64,000 nucleotides of DNA from NCBI RefSeq assembly GCF_026810505.1, contig NZ_CP101750.1, positions 2,447,448 to 2,511,447 on the forward strand. Reading direction: 5' to 3'. Made by a program: the position numbers and the translations under genes. The DNA is from Streptomyces sp. Je 1-369 (GTDB lineage Bacteria > Actinomycetota > Actinomycetes > Streptomycetales > Streptomycetaceae). Numbering within the stretch: the first letter of the stretch is position 1; each line of letters opens with the position of its first letter. Below the pieces are notes generated by a model, which saw only the letters and a list, made by a program, of their open reading frames with translations, made no database searches and was not told where the DNA came from. Below, in pieces: positions 20,045 to 28,704 of the stretch.

Positions 20045-20803
20045 TCAGGACGTCACCGCGGGGATTCTGAGGGCGGCCAGGACCGGCAGGTGGTCCGTGG
20101 CCGCCCTCAGGTCGTCCCCGCTCACCCCGGGCAGGTCCAACGGCACGCCGCAGCCGAGGACTTCGATGCCGGAGGTCGCGAAGAGCGCGTCGATGCGCTG
20201 GTGCGGGTCGTCCGGCGTGGAGGTGTTCTCGCCGCCCCACGGCCTGGCCGTCCAGCAGTCCTGGAGTCCGGCGGCGAGCTTGCGGAACGTCCGGCCGCCG
20301 GGCCGCTCGTTGAGGTCGCCGCCCGCGACCGCGTGGTCCACGCCTATCCCCGCGAGCCGGTCGAGCAGCATCCCGCCCTGGTCGTACCGCTCGTCGGCCT
20401 GGAGGCTCAGGTGGCAGCTCAGGACGCCGAGCCTGGCGCCGCCGAAGCGGACGACGGCGGTCGCGAAGCCGCGCCGGTGCAGGCCGGGGGTGAGCGGGAG
20501 CAGTACGTCCTCGGTGCGCTCGACGGTGGCGCGCAGCGAGCAGAGCAGCGCGGGTCCTGCCGCGGAGCCGCCGCCGGAGAGGATCACCAGGTCGGCCGCG
20601 CGCGCGAGGCGGGCCAGCTTCTTGCGCCAGCGGAAGAACCGCGGGGCCTCCTGGATCAGGACGAGGTCGGGGGCGCAGGCGGAGATGGTGCGGGCGAGCG
20701 CGGCGGTGTCGTCGCGCATCGAACGGATGTTGTAGCTGAGCACCCGGATGACGGCCGAACCGTCGGGTTCGGTGCGGGAGTTGGGGAGCGGTTCGCTGAC
20801 CAT
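20045..20803 (-). CDS. Endonuclease/exonuclease/phosphatase-fold protein
   Basis: Mg-dependent phosphodiesterase fold, 252 residues. Landmarks are VLSYNIRSM, LVLIQEAP, VAGGDLNERPGG and the closing ATDHLPVLAAL with the catalytic His; substrate (nucleic acid or phospholipid) is not readable. ATG 20803 lies 7 nt after TATCTT, suggesting a leaderless start. It converges with the sigma-partner gene, 4 bp between stops, and lies behind glkA with a terminator-like hairpin between. Confidence 0.82.
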   Translation of the reverse strand: MVSEPLPNSRTEPDGSAVIRVLSYNIRSMRDDTAALARTISACAPDLVLIQEAPRFFRWRKKLARLARAADLVILSGGGSAAGPALLCSLRATVERTEDVLLPLTPGLHRRGFATAVVRFGGARLGVLSCHLSLQADERYDQGGMLLDRLAGIGVDHAVAGGDLNERPGGRTFRKLAAGLQDCWTARPWGGENTSTPDDPHQRIDALFATSGIEVLGCGVPLDLPGVSGDDLRAATDHLPVLAALRIPAVTS

Positions 20804-20821
20804 GGCGATCAAGATACGACA

Positions 20822-20856
20822 GCGCCCGCCGCTCCCCGAAGGGACGCGACGGGCGC
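20822..20856 (-). terminator. Terminator-like hairpin after glkA
   Basis: Imperfect hairpin: outer 7-bp arms GCGCCCG/CGGGCGC with two further short paired blocks inside. It lies between the glkA stop and the next gene on the same strand. Confidence 0.5.
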
Positions 20857-20878
20857 CGCCACACGTGCCGTACCGATG

Positions 20879-21832
20879 TCACATGACCGGGTCGGGTTCC
20901 CGCGCCAGGTCCGCCGCGCCGACCATGCCCGCCTTGTTGCCCAGCTGGGCGGCGATGACCTGGGCCTCGGGGCGCCAGGCCGCGCCGACGAGCCATCGCT
21001 TGAAGGACTTGCGGATCGGGTCGAGGACCAGTTCGCCCTCGTCCGAGAGGCCGCCGCCGACGATGAACGCCGACGGGTCGAAGAGCGACGCCAGGTCGGC
21101 GAGGCCCGCGCCCGCCCAGCGGGCCAGCTCGCGGTAGGAGTCGATGGCGACGGCGTCGCCCTGCCGCGCGGCCATCGAGATGTGCTTGCCCTCGACGCCC
21201 TCGGGGGTGCCGTCGCCCAGCGAGAGCAGGTACTCGGCGTTCTCGGGGGTGGCGTTGGCGCGCTGCTTCGCGTACCGCACGAGGGCGCGTCCCGAGGCGT
21301 ACTGCTCCCAGCAGCCCTGGCTGCCGCAGCCGCAGAGCAGGCCGTCCGGCACCATCCGGATGTGGCCGAACTCGGCGGCGACGCCGAAGTGACCGCGGCG
21401 CAGCTTGTTGCCGATGATGATGCCGCCGCCGAGGCCGGTGCCGAGCGTGATGCAGATGACGTTGCGGTGACCCTTGCCGCCGCCGAAGCGGTACTCGCCC
21501 CAGGCCGCCGCGTTCGCGTCGTTCTCCACGACCACGGGCAGGCCGACGCGCTTCTCGACCTCTTCCTTGAGCGGTTCCTGGCGCCAGTCGATGTTCGGCG
21601 CGAAGTAGACCGTGGAGCGCTGCCGGTTGACGTACCCGGCGGCGCCGATGCCGACGCCGACGATGTCGTGCCCGGCCCGTGCGCCCGCCACGGCGGAGGC
21701 GATCGCGTCGACGATGGCCTCGGAAGTACCAGGGGTCGGCACCTTGAAGGTCGAGAGGATGTTGCCGTCCTCGTCGACCACTCCGGCCGCGATCTTGGTG
21801 CCGCCGATGTCGACGCCGATGGTGAGTCCCAT
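20879..21832 (-). CDS. glkA: ROK-family glucokinase
   Basis: ATP-dependent glucose kinase, 317 residues, the size of S. coelicolor GlkA, which also acts in glucose repression. Visible are the phosphate loop VDIGGTKIAAG, catalytic Asp in VENDANAAAWGE, LGTGLGGGII, and the zinc motif CGCGSQGCWE that marks ROK proteins. No DNA-binding domain is present, so it is the kinase and not a ROK repressor. Upstream on the same strand lies a DUF5304-type gene, the arrangement reported for SCO2127-glkA. Confidence 0.95.
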   Translation of the reverse strand: MGLTIGVDIGGTKIAAGVVDEDGNILSTFKVPTPGTSEAIVDAIASAVAGARAGHDIVGVGIGAAGYVNRQRSTVYFAPNIDWRQEPLKEEVEKRVGLPVVVENDANAAAWGEYRFGGGKGHRNVICITLGTGLGGGIIIGNKLRRGHFGVAAEFGHIRMVPDGLLCGCGSQGCWEQYASGRALVRYAKQRANATPENAEYLLSLGDGTPEGVEGKHISMAARQGDAVAIDSYRELARWAGAGLADLASLFDPSAFIVGGGLSDEGELVLDPIRKSFKRWLVGAAWRPEAQVIAAQLGNKAGMVGAADLAREPDPVM

Positions 21833-21884
21833 GAATCCCTCAGTTCGATCGAGCCCCGCTACGGCCCACCGTACCCGAGGGGGA

Positions 21885-22391
21885 TCAGTCCAGATCGATG
21901 TGTTCGCCCGCGGAGGAGCCCCCGTCACGGCGGTCCTTGCCGGGTGCGTCGTCCTTCGTGACGTCGTCCGTGCCGTCGTCCGGGCCGTCGCCGCGGGTCC
22001 ACCGGCTCTCCTGGCCCTCGACCGCCGAGCGGTAGGCGGCGAGCAGCTCGGAGCCCGCCGCGGCGAGGTGGTCGAAGACGTCGGGGTTGCGTTCGACGAC
22101 CGGCTCGACGACCGCCTTCGCCTCCTTGGCGACCTGCCGGAGCGTCTGCTCGACGGCGCCCTGCGCGACCGCGCCGAGCAGCGGCGCCTGGAGTCCGGAG
22201 AGCTTGTCCGAGACGGCGTCGAAGAGCTTGCGCAACTCCTCGGCCGCGGAGCCGGGCGGCGGCCCGTACTGCGCGCGGCGGCGGGCCTTCTCCGCGGCGA
22301 GGTCCTCGGCGCACGCCCGCTCCCAGGCGTCGGCGTGACTTTCCTGGGGTTCCGGGGCTTCCGGGGCTTCGCGCCCGGTGGCATCGCTCAT
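21885..22391 (-). CDS. DUF5304-type protein upstream of glkA (SCO2127 position)
   Basis: Protein of 168 residues, highly charged, with an amphipathic central part (SAAEELRKLFDAVSDKLSGLQ) and an acidic, disordered tail. No membrane segment or catalytic motif. ATG 22391 was chosen; a longer frame exists without a ribosome site. In S. coelicolor the gene in this place was linked to glucose utilisation and repression; that role is transferred by position only. Probably co-transcribed with the ArsA-like gene (34 bp upstream) and glkA (52 bp downstream). Confidence 0.75.
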   Translation of the reverse strand: MSDATGREAPEAPEPQESHADAWERACAEDLAAEKARRRAQYGPPPGSAAEELRKLFDAVSDKLSGLQAPLLGAVAQGAVEQTLRQVAKEAKAVVEPVVERNPDVFDHLAAAGSELLAAYRSAVEGQESRWTRGDGPDDGTDDVTKDDAPGKDRRDGGSSAGEHIDLD

Positions 22392-22425
22392 GCCACTCGA
22401 CGTTACCCGAATGGAGGTACGGCGT

Positions 22426-23598
22426 TCACCGCTCTCGCGGCCACAGGTCCGGGTCGGGCGCGAAACGCACCCTGAGCTCGCCCTCGCGCAGCCCGGCTCC
22501 CGCAACGGTGCAGCGGCGCAGCGCGGACGGCAGGGTGACGATGCGGCGGTAGGGGCCCGCGGTGACGACGAGCTCGTCGCCGCGCCGGACCAGGCCGAGC
22601 TCCTCGCGGGTGACGGAGGGGAGCGGGATGTGCCATACGTACGTGTGGCTCCCGTCGTCCTCGGGGGCTTCGGTGACGGGCCAGGCGGCGGGGGCGGGGG
22701 CCGCTGCGGGCGCGGTCAGGCCGAGGGCTTGGAGGTCGTCGGTGCCGCGGGGGTCGCGGCCGAGGTGCGGGACCCTGACGACGTGGTCGTACGTCGACTC
22801 CCACGCGTCGAGCGTCTTGTGCTGCTGGGCGCCGAGCCCGGCGAGCCAGGTGTCGGGGCTCGCGTCCGGCAGGATCCGGTTGGCGACGAGGAGGTCGGTG
22901 CGCAGGCCGTGCAGGGCGAGGCCGGTGGCGGCGGTACGGACGGCGTCGGCGCCCGCGGGGCCGGGTTCGGCGACCAGGCGGACGGTGGTGCCGGGGGCCT
23001 CGATCACGCGCTGGACGGCGGCGAGTTCGTCCTCCCTGTCGGCCGCGGTCTCGTACAGCCAGGCGGCGGGCATGGGGACACCGGCGAGGCGGCCGAGCAT
23101 GGGGCGCAGGGCGCGGGCCGCCTGGCGCTCGGGCGGGAGCAGTCGGCGCAGGTAGCGGCGGAGCTGCTCGGGCAGGGCGAGGGTCGCGAGGGCCTTCGGG
23201 GTGGGCGGCAGGTCGACGACCACGGTGTCGTACGTGCCGTCGCGGGCGGCGTCGCGCAGGGCCCGCAGGAGGGCCAGCTCCTCCGCGCCGGGCAGCGGGG
23301 TCAGCTCCTCTCCGTCGAGCCGCTCGGCACCGAGCAGGTCGAGGGCGGAGGCGGCACGTTCCTGCAGGGCGAGCAGGTCGTCGCGGAAGCGGTCGTCGGG
23401 GGCGAGGCGGAGGGTGGTGAGCGCGGGATGCGCGGCCTGGGGGCGGAGTGCCTCGCCGAGTGCCGTGCCGAGGGTGTCGGCGCGGTCGGCGGAGATCACC
23501 AGGGTCCGGTGGCCGGCCCGCGCCGCGGCGAGCGCGGTGGCGGCGGCGACGGTGGTACGTCCGGAGCCGCCGGGGCCGGTGAGGAGGAGGGTGCGCAT
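22426..23598 (-). CDS. ArsA-like P-loop ATPase
   Basis: Protein of 390 residues from the ArsA/Get3 branch of deviant-Walker NTPases. The P loop is GPGGSGRTTVAAA, with Arg where most ArsA proteins have Lys, and switch II is VVVDLPPTPKAL. The last 80 residues (YRRIVTLPSALRRCTVAGAG, GELRVRF) form the small beta domain of the actinobacterial paralogue pair. No arsenite-binding cysteines are seen, so metal export is unlikely; the role is unknown. ATG 23598 is only loosely supported. Confidence 0.82.
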   Translation of the reverse strand: MRTLLLTGPGGSGRTTVAAATALAAARAGHRTLVISADRADTLGTALGEALRPQAAHPALTTLRLAPDDRFRDDLLALQERAASALDLLGAERLDGEELTPLPGAEELALLRALRDAARDGTYDTVVVDLPPTPKALATLALPEQLRRYLRRLLPPERQAARALRPMLGRLAGVPMPAAWLYETAADREDELAAVQRVIEAPGTTVRLVAEPGPAGADAVRTAATGLALHGLRTDLLVANRILPDASPDTWLAGLGAQQHKTLDAWESTYDHVVRVPHLGRDPRGTDDLQALGLTAPAAAPAPAAWPVTEAPEDDGSHTYVWHIPLPSVTREELGLVRRGDELVVTAGPYRRIVTLPSALRRCTVAGAGLREGELRVRFAPDPDLWPRER

Positions 23599-23712
23599 GG
23601 GGGTGAACGGTACGTCAGGCGCGGGGCGCCGGGGCGGGGGCGCCGGGGCGGGGGGCGCCCACTCGCCGTAGGGGGCTGCTTCGTTCGCGGCTGCCGGTTG
23701 GTCGTGGCTGGT

Positions 23713-23745
23713 CGCGCAGTTCCCAGCGCCCCTGAAAGCAGGGGC
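23713..23745 (+). repeat. Intergenic repeat element, copy A
   Basis: Variant of the core GCGCAGTTCCCCGCGCC (one change, CCC to CCA), continued by a 7-bp hairpin (23728-23734 with 23739-23745). The same core occurs at 27223, 27315, 27401 and 54361. It lies just after the START-domain gene and may end its transcript. Confidence 0.65.
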
Positions 23746-23769
23746 TGCGCCCCGCTTTCCCTGAGGCCC

Positions 23770-24210
23770 CTAGGCTTCCTTCGACTCGACTCGCTTCTTC
23801 AGGCCTGCCAGGGCTCGGTCGATGATGACCTTTTCTGCCTTGCGCTTGATCATGCCGAGCATGGGGATCTTGACGTCGACGGTGAGGCGGTAGGTGACCT
23901 CGGTGCCGGAGGCGGTGGGGCGGAGCAGGTAGGAGCCGTCCAGGGAGCGGAGCATCTGGGACTTCACGAGGGTCCAGCTGACCTCGTCGTCGCCGGTCCA
24001 CGTGTAGCCCAGCGTCTGGTCGTCCTTGATCGCGCCCGCGTCCATGACGAGGCGGACCTGCTCGGCGCGGCCCCGCTCGTCGGTGGCGAGCACCTGGGCC
24101 TCCTTCACCTCACCCGTCCAGTCCGGGTAGCGAGCGAAGTCGGCGATCACTCCCATGACCTCGGCCGGTGCCGCCTCGATCGTGATGCTCGAGCTGGTGT
24201 GTTCCGCCAT
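23770..24210 (-). CDS. SRPBCC (START-like) protein
   Basis: Protein of 146 residues with the polyketide-cyclase/START fold: ITIEAAPAEVMGVIADFARYPDWTGEV opening, a conserved central beta sheet, and a C-terminal amphipathic helix (KAEKVIIDRALAGLKKRV). Such proteins bind hydrophobic ligands in a cavity; the ligand is unknown. AGGAG precedes ATG 24210. It lies upstream of the ArsA-like gene on the same strand, separated by a repeat element. Confidence 0.85.
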   Translation of the reverse strand: MAEHTSSSITIEAAPAEVMGVIADFARYPDWTGEVKEAQVLATDERGRAEQVRLVMDAGAIKDDQTLGYTWTGDDEVSWTLVKSQMLRSLDGSYLLRPTASGTEVTYRLTVDVKIPMLGMIKRKAEKVIIDRALAGLKKRVESKEA

Positions 24211-24286
24211 CGCTGTGGCTCCTCCAGATGCGGTCGTCCGGGATGGGGTGGTGTGTACCGCGTGAAGGCTACCGCGCGCGGCGAGG

Positions 24287-25063
24287 TCACCACTCCAGGG
24301 CCCAGGGCCTGGACGTCCCGGCGAAGTGCCCGACGTTCACGCACTCCGTCGCGCCGACGCGCCTGCGCCGGACCAGCGGCTGGTGGACGTGGCCGAAGAG
24401 GGCGTACTTGGGGCGGGTCCGGTGGATCGCGTCGAGCAGGGCCCGGCTGCCCCGCTCGAAGCGGCGCGCCACGGTGTCGTAGAGGAGCTCGGGTACGTCC
24501 GGCGGGATGTGGGTGCACAGGACGTCGACCTCGCCGACGGCCTCGATCTTGGCGGCGTACTCCTCGTCGGAGATCTCGTAGGGCGTACGCATCGGGGTGC
24601 GCAGGCCGCCGCCGACGAAGCCGAAGACGCGGCCGCCGATCTCGACGCGCTCGCCGTCGAGGACGGTGGTGCCCGGTCCGGCGTACTCGGGCCACAGGGA
24701 GGGGATGTCGACGTTGCCGTAGGTGGCGTAGGTCGGGGTGGGCAGGACGGCGAACATCTCGGCGTACTGCTTGCGGACGGCGCGCTCGATCACCGCGGCC
24801 CGGTCGCTGTCGACCGTCGCCCACAGTTTTCGGCCGAATTCCCTGGCGTCGTCAAAACGGCGTGCGGTACGCAGCTCCACCAGCATGGACGCGTTCTCGG
24901 CGCCGAACAGGTCGGGGAAGATGCCGCGCGAGTGGTCGGCGTAGTCGAGGAAGAGCACGAGGTCGCCGAGGCAGACCAGCGCGTCCGCGCCGTCCCCCGC
25001 ACGCGCGAGCGCCTCGGTGTTGCCGTGCACGTCACTGACCACGTTGACCCGGAAAGCTGGCAT
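24287..25063 (-). CDS. Metallophosphoesterase
   Basis: Calcineurin-like phosphoesterase, 258 residues. The two-metal motifs are complete: SDVHGN, LGDLVLF, YGNVD, CTHIPPD and FGHVHQP. This set fits a small-molecule phosphodiesterase or protein phosphatase; substrate unknown. ATG 25063 is favoured over GTG 25072 because TAGGGT ends 7 nt before it, the leaderless layout. Confidence 0.88.
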   Translation of the reverse strand: MPAFRVNVVSDVHGNTEALARAGDGADALVCLGDLVLFLDYADHSRGIFPDLFGAENASMLVELRTARRFDDAREFGRKLWATVDSDRAAVIERAVRKQYAEMFAVLPTPTYATYGNVDIPSLWPEYAGPGTTVLDGERVEIGGRVFGFVGGGLRTPMRTPYEISDEEYAAKIEAVGEVDVLCTHIPPDVPELLYDTVARRFERGSRALLDAIHRTRPKYALFGHVHQPLVRRRRVGATECVNVGHFAGTSRPWALEW

Positions 25064-25260
25064 GCCGATCACCCTAGGACGGTCGTCCCGAGGGCGGTAG
25101 AGGCCCGGTCCAGCGGCCGGACCTGCGGTTACTTCCGAGTCGGGAAGACGGTGGCGTACTGTGCGATTCAGACCACGACGACGTGTGACGCACCGAACAT
25201 CTGGGCCCGCCCCCCTACCGAACCAGCCATACCGATGGGTAACGTCCGGGCAGTCCAGTA

Positions 25261-25288
25261 GTGCTCAGCCCCCCACTCGACTGAGCAC
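25261..25288 (+). promoter_or_regulatory. Inverted repeat upstream of the acyl-CoA synthetase gene
   Basis: GTGCTCAG and CTGAGCAC (25261-25268, 25281-25288) form perfect 8-bp arms around 12 nt, about 75 bp before the start. It could be an operator or a leader hairpin. The rest of the 298-bp gap 25064-25361 shows only a TACTGT box near 25158 that may be a -10 element. Confidence 0.4.
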
Positions 25289-25361
25289 CTGCCCGATCTT
25301 GGACCGCACCGTCGCAGCACACAACGTCGTGGCGCCGGCGCCCTATGTAGGAGCAGCAGTC

Positions 25362-27158
25362 TTGCGCGAGTTCAGCCTTCCGGCCCTGTACGAGGTCCCT
25401 GCGGACGGCAATCTGACCGACATCGTCCGTAGAAATGCCGCGCAGCACCCCGACGTCGCCGTCATCGGCCGCAAGGTCGAAGGACGCTGGCAGGACGTCA
25501 CGGCCAAGGCCTTCCTCGCCGACGTGCGCGCCACCGCCAAAGGCCTGATCGCCGCCGGAGTGCGTCCCGGCGACCGCGTCGGCCTGATGTCCCGCACCCG
25601 GTACGAGTGGACGCTCCTCGACTTCGCCATCTGGAGCGCCGGCGCGGTCACCGTCCCCGTGTACGAGACGAGCTCCGCCGAGCAGATCCAGTGGATCCTC
25701 GGGGACTCCGGCGCCGTGGCCTGCGTCGTCGAGCTCGACGCGCACGCCGCGGCCGTCGCGTCGGTGCACGAGGCGCTGCCCGCCCTGAAGCACGTCTGGC
25801 AGATCGACGCGGGCGGCATCGAGGAGCTGCACGGCGCCGGCGCGGAGGTGCCGGACGCGACCGTCGACGAGCGCAGCGGCGCCGCGAAGGCCGACGATCC
25901 GGCCACGATCGTCTACACCTCGGGCACGACGGGCCGCCCCAAGGGCTGTGTCCTCACCCACCGCAGCTTCTTCGCGGAGTGCGGCAACGTGGTGGAGCGA
26001 CTGAAGCCGCTGTTCCGTACGGGCGAGTGTTCGGTCCTCCTCTTCCTCCCCGTCGCCCACGTGTTCGGACGCCTGGTCGAGGTCGCCGCGCTGATGGCGC
26101 CGATCAAGCTCGGCCACGCGCCCGACGTCAAGAACCTCACGGACGAGCTGGCCTCCTTCCGGCCGACGATGGTCCTCGGTGTGCCGCGCGTCTTCGAGAA
26201 GGTCTACAACTCGGCGCGCGCGAAGGCGCAGGCCGACGGCAAGGGCAAGATCTTCGACAAGGCGGCGGACACGGCGATCGCGTACAGCCGCGCGCTGGAC
26301 ACGTCGTCGGGCCCGTCGCTGGGCCTGCGCCTCAAGCACGCGCTCTTCGACAAGCTGGTCTTCAGCAAGCTGCGCGCGGTCCTCGGCGGGCGTGGCGAGT
26401 ACGCGATCTCCGGCGGCGCCCCGCTCGGCGAGCGCCTGGGCCACTTCTTCCGCGGCATCGGCTTCACGGTCTTGGAGGGCTACGGCCTCACGGAGTCCTG
26501 CGCGGCCACGGCCTTCAACCCGTGGGACCGCCAGAAGATCGGCACGGTCGGCCAGCCGCTGCCCGGCTCGGTCGTGCGGATAGCGGACGACGGCGAGGTC
26601 CTGCTCCACGGCGAGCACCTGTTCTCGCACTACTGGAACAACGAGGGCGCGACGGAAGAGGCCCTGGCGGACGGCTGGTTCCACACGGGTGACATCGGCA
26701 CGCTCGACGAGGACGGGTATCTGCGGATCACCGGGCGCAAGAAGGAGATCATCGTCACGGCCGGCGGCAAGAACGTCGCGCCCGCCGTCATCGAGGACCG
26801 CATCCGCGCGCACGCGCTGGTCGCCGAGTGCATGGTCGTCGGCGACGGCCGTCCGTTCGTGGGCGCGCTGGTGACCGTCGACGACGAGTTCCTCGGCCGC
26901 TGGGCGGCGGAGCACGGTAAGCCCGCCGACTCCTCCGCGGCCTCCCTCCGCGACGACGCGGATCTCCTCGCGGCGATCCAGAGCGCGGTGGACGACGGCA
27001 ACGCGGCGGTCTCCAAGGCGGAGTCCGTCCGTAAGTTCCGGGTCATCGGCTCCCAGTTCACGGAGGAGTCGGGGCACTTGACTCCGTCGCTGAAGCTGAA
27101 GAGGAACGTGGTGGCCAAGGACTACGCGGACGAAATCGAGGCGATTTACCGCGGGTAG
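25362..27158 (+). CDS. Long-chain fatty-acid-CoA ligase (AMP-forming)
   Basis: Activates fatty acids to acyl-CoA through an acyl-adenylate. The 598-residue protein has the AMP-binding P loop YTSGTTGRPKG, GYGLTES, GWFHTGDIG, the hinge LRITGRKKEIIV and the C-terminal lysine region SLKLKRN. TTG 25362 (MREFSLPALYEV) has AGGAG 8 nt upstream and matches the family's usual N terminus; the open frame extends further upstream but without a ribosome site. It converges with the GT4 gene across a repeat-rich spacer. Confidence 0.92.
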   Translation: MREFSLPALYEVPADGNLTDIVRRNAAQHPDVAVIGRKVEGRWQDVTAKAFLADVRATAKGLIAAGVRPGDRVGLMSRTRYEWTLLDFAIWSAGAVTVPVYETSSAEQIQWILGDSGAVACVVELDAHAAAVASVHEALPALKHVWQIDAGGIEELHGAGAEVPDATVDERSGAAKADDPATIVYTSGTTGRPKGCVLTHRSFFAECGNVVERLKPLFRTGECSVLLFLPVAHVFGRLVEVAALMAPIKLGHAPDVKNLTDELASFRPTMVLGVPRVFEKVYNSARAKAQADGKGKIFDKAADTAIAYSRALDTSSGPSLGLRLKHALFDKLVFSKLRAVLGGRGEYAISGGAPLGERLGHFFRGIGFTVLEGYGLTESCAATAFNPWDRQKIGTVGQPLPGSVVRIADDGEVLLHGEHLFSHYWNNEGATEEALADGWFHTGDIGTLDEDGYLRITGRKKEIIVTAGGKNVAPAVIEDRIRAHALVAECMVVGDGRPFVGALVTVDDEFLGRWAAEHGKPADSSAASLRDDADLLAAIQSAVDDGNAAVSKAESVRKFRVIGSQFTEESGHLTPSLKLKRNVVAKDYADEIEAIYRG

Positions 27159-27222
27159 CGTTGGCGGTTTCGCCCACGCGCCGTGGGGGCGCCCCGCCGT
27201 CGGCGCCGCCCGCCACGCCGTG

Positions 27223-27246
27223 GTTGCTCGCGCAGTTCCCCGCGCC
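27223..27246 (+). repeat. Intergenic repeat element, copy B1
   Basis: Twenty-four-nt element with core GCGCAGTTCCCCGCGCC in forward orientation, followed by CCTGGGGCAGG. Its exact reverse complement is copy B2 at 27315-27338, so the two could pair into a large hairpin between the converging acyl-CoA ligase and glycosyltransferase genes. Confidence 0.75.
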
Positions 27247-27314
27247 CCTGGGGCAGGGGCTACGCCCCGCCCCTCCCCGCCGCACCCTGCGAGGCGGCAA
27301 AGCCGCCTTTCAGC

Positions 27315-27338
27315 GGCGCGGGGAACTGCGCGAGCAAC
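27315..27338 (-). repeat. Intergenic repeat element, copy B2
   Basis: Exact inverted copy of the 24-nt element at 27223-27246. A GGCGGC-AAA-GCCGCC hairpin lies between the two copies near 27293-27307, so nested stems may form a two-way terminator. Confidence 0.75.
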
Positions 27339-27400
27339 CCCCACCGGCCGCCAGCCACACAGCAAGCTCCCCCGGGCAGGGGCGCAGGCGGGTTTTCAGG

Positions 27401-27420
27401 GGCGCGGGGAACTGCGCGAG
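27401..27420 (-). repeat. Intergenic repeat element, copy B3
   Basis: Third copy in this 290-bp spacer, inverted, with the same core preceded by TTTTCAG. It ends 28 bp before the stop codon of the GT4 gene. Confidence 0.7.
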
Positions 27421-27448
27421 CGGCCCGCACCGGCCAGGACGTCCTGCG

Positions 27449-28591
27449 CTACAGGAGCGACTTCAGGTTTTCCGCCAGCGTGTCCCAGCGCCACCGCTCC
27501 TCCACCCACGCCCGCCCCTGCTCCCCCATCCGGGAGCGAAGCTCCGCGTCGCCGAGCAGGGCGACGATCCGGTCCGCCGCCTCCTCGGGCGCGGCACCCC
27601 GCACGACCCACCCCGTCTCCCCGTCCCGCACCGCATCCGGCGCCCCGCCCGAGTCCCCCGCGACAACGGGAAGGCCCGTCGCGGACGCCTCCAGGTAGAC
27701 GATGCCGAGGCCCTCGACGTCCAGGCCCCCGCGCCGGGTCCGGCAGGGCATGGCGAAGACGTCGCCCGCGCCGTAGTGCGCGGGCAGTTCCGACCAGGGC
27801 ACGGCCCCCGTGAAGCGGACGGAGTCCGCGACCCCCGTCTCCGCCGCCAGCCGACGCAGGTCCTTCTCGTACGGCCCGCCCCCGACGATCAGCAGCACCG
27901 CGTCCGGCTCCGCGGAGAGAATCCTCGGCATGGCGAGGATCAACGTGTCCTGGCCCTTGCGCGGCACGAGCCGCGACACGCACACCACCACGGGCCGGTC
28001 TGTGAGGCCGAGCCGCGCCCGCACCGCGTCACCGCCCGACCCCGGGTGGAACGTCTTCTCGTCGACGCCGGGCGGAAGTTGGACCATACGGCCCGCCGCC
28101 GCAGGGCTCAGCGCCGCCGCGATCCGCGAGCGCGTGTACTCGCCGAGATAGGTGATCGTGTCCGTCGAATCGCCGATCCGGCGGAGGAGTTGGCGGGAGG
28201 CCGGAAGCTGCGCCCAGCCCGCCTCGTGGCCGTGCGTCGTCGCGACCAGCCGCGTCGCCCCCGCCTTGCGCAGCGCGGGCGCCATGAGCCCGAGCGGCGC
28301 CGCCGCCCCGAACCACACCGACGTACAGCCGTGTTCACGCAGGAGCGACACCGCGCGGCGGGTGACGCGCGGGGTCGGCAGCAGCATCGTCGTGGAGTCG
28401 CGTACGACCTGGAAGGGCTGCTCGGCGTCGAACGCGGCCGTCGCCTCCGCGCCCTCGCGGCCCCGCTTCCACGTGGAGGCGTAGACGACGAGGCGTTCGG
28501 GGTCCAGGCGCAGCGCCATGTTGTGCAGGAACGCCTGGATGCCACCGGGCCTGGGCGGGAAGTCGTTCGTGACGATCAGGGTCTTGTGCAT
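27449..28591 (-). CDS. Glycosyltransferase family 4, PimB'-like mannosyltransferase
   Basis: GT-B fold transferase of 380 residues. N-terminal TNDFPPRPGGIQAFLHN and C-terminal CRTRRGGLDVEGLGIVYLEA, with the EX7E-type nucleotide-sugar motif, closely match actinobacterial PimB', which adds the second mannose of phosphatidylinositol mannosides from GDP-mannose on the inner membrane face. No membrane segment is seen. ATG 28591 is used. Next to a GT87 membrane glycosyltransferase, a role in envelope glycolipids is reasonable inference. Confidence 0.85.
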   Translation of the reverse strand: MHKTLIVTNDFPPRPGGIQAFLHNMALRLDPERLVVYASTWKRGREGAEATAAFDAEQPFQVVRDSTTMLLPTPRVTRRAVSLLREHGCTSVWFGAAAPLGLMAPALRKAGATRLVATTHGHEAGWAQLPASRQLLRRIGDSTDTITYLGEYTRSRIAAALSPAAAGRMVQLPPGVDEKTFHPGSGGDAVRARLGLTDRPVVVCVSRLVPRKGQDTLILAMPRILSAEPDAVLLIVGGGPYEKDLRRLAAETGVADSVRFTGAVPWSELPAHYGAGDVFAMPCRTRRGGLDVEGLGIVYLEASATGLPVVAGDSGGAPDAVRDGETGWVVRGAAPEEAADRIVALLGDAELRSRMGEQGRAWVEERWRWDTLAENLKSLL

Positions 28592-28704
28592 CGCGCACGA
28601 CAGTACCGAAAGTTGACGGCCCCGCCTCTTCGCCCGCCCCCACCCCGCCCGGCATCATGACCCCTCGAATCACAATGAAGTATGTGAAAAGGGGCGAGGC
28701 GCTC

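Noticed and set aside
22426..23598. Arsenite-export ATPase
   Set aside because: No metal-binding cysteines and no arsenic genes nearby; only the ATPase fold is shared.
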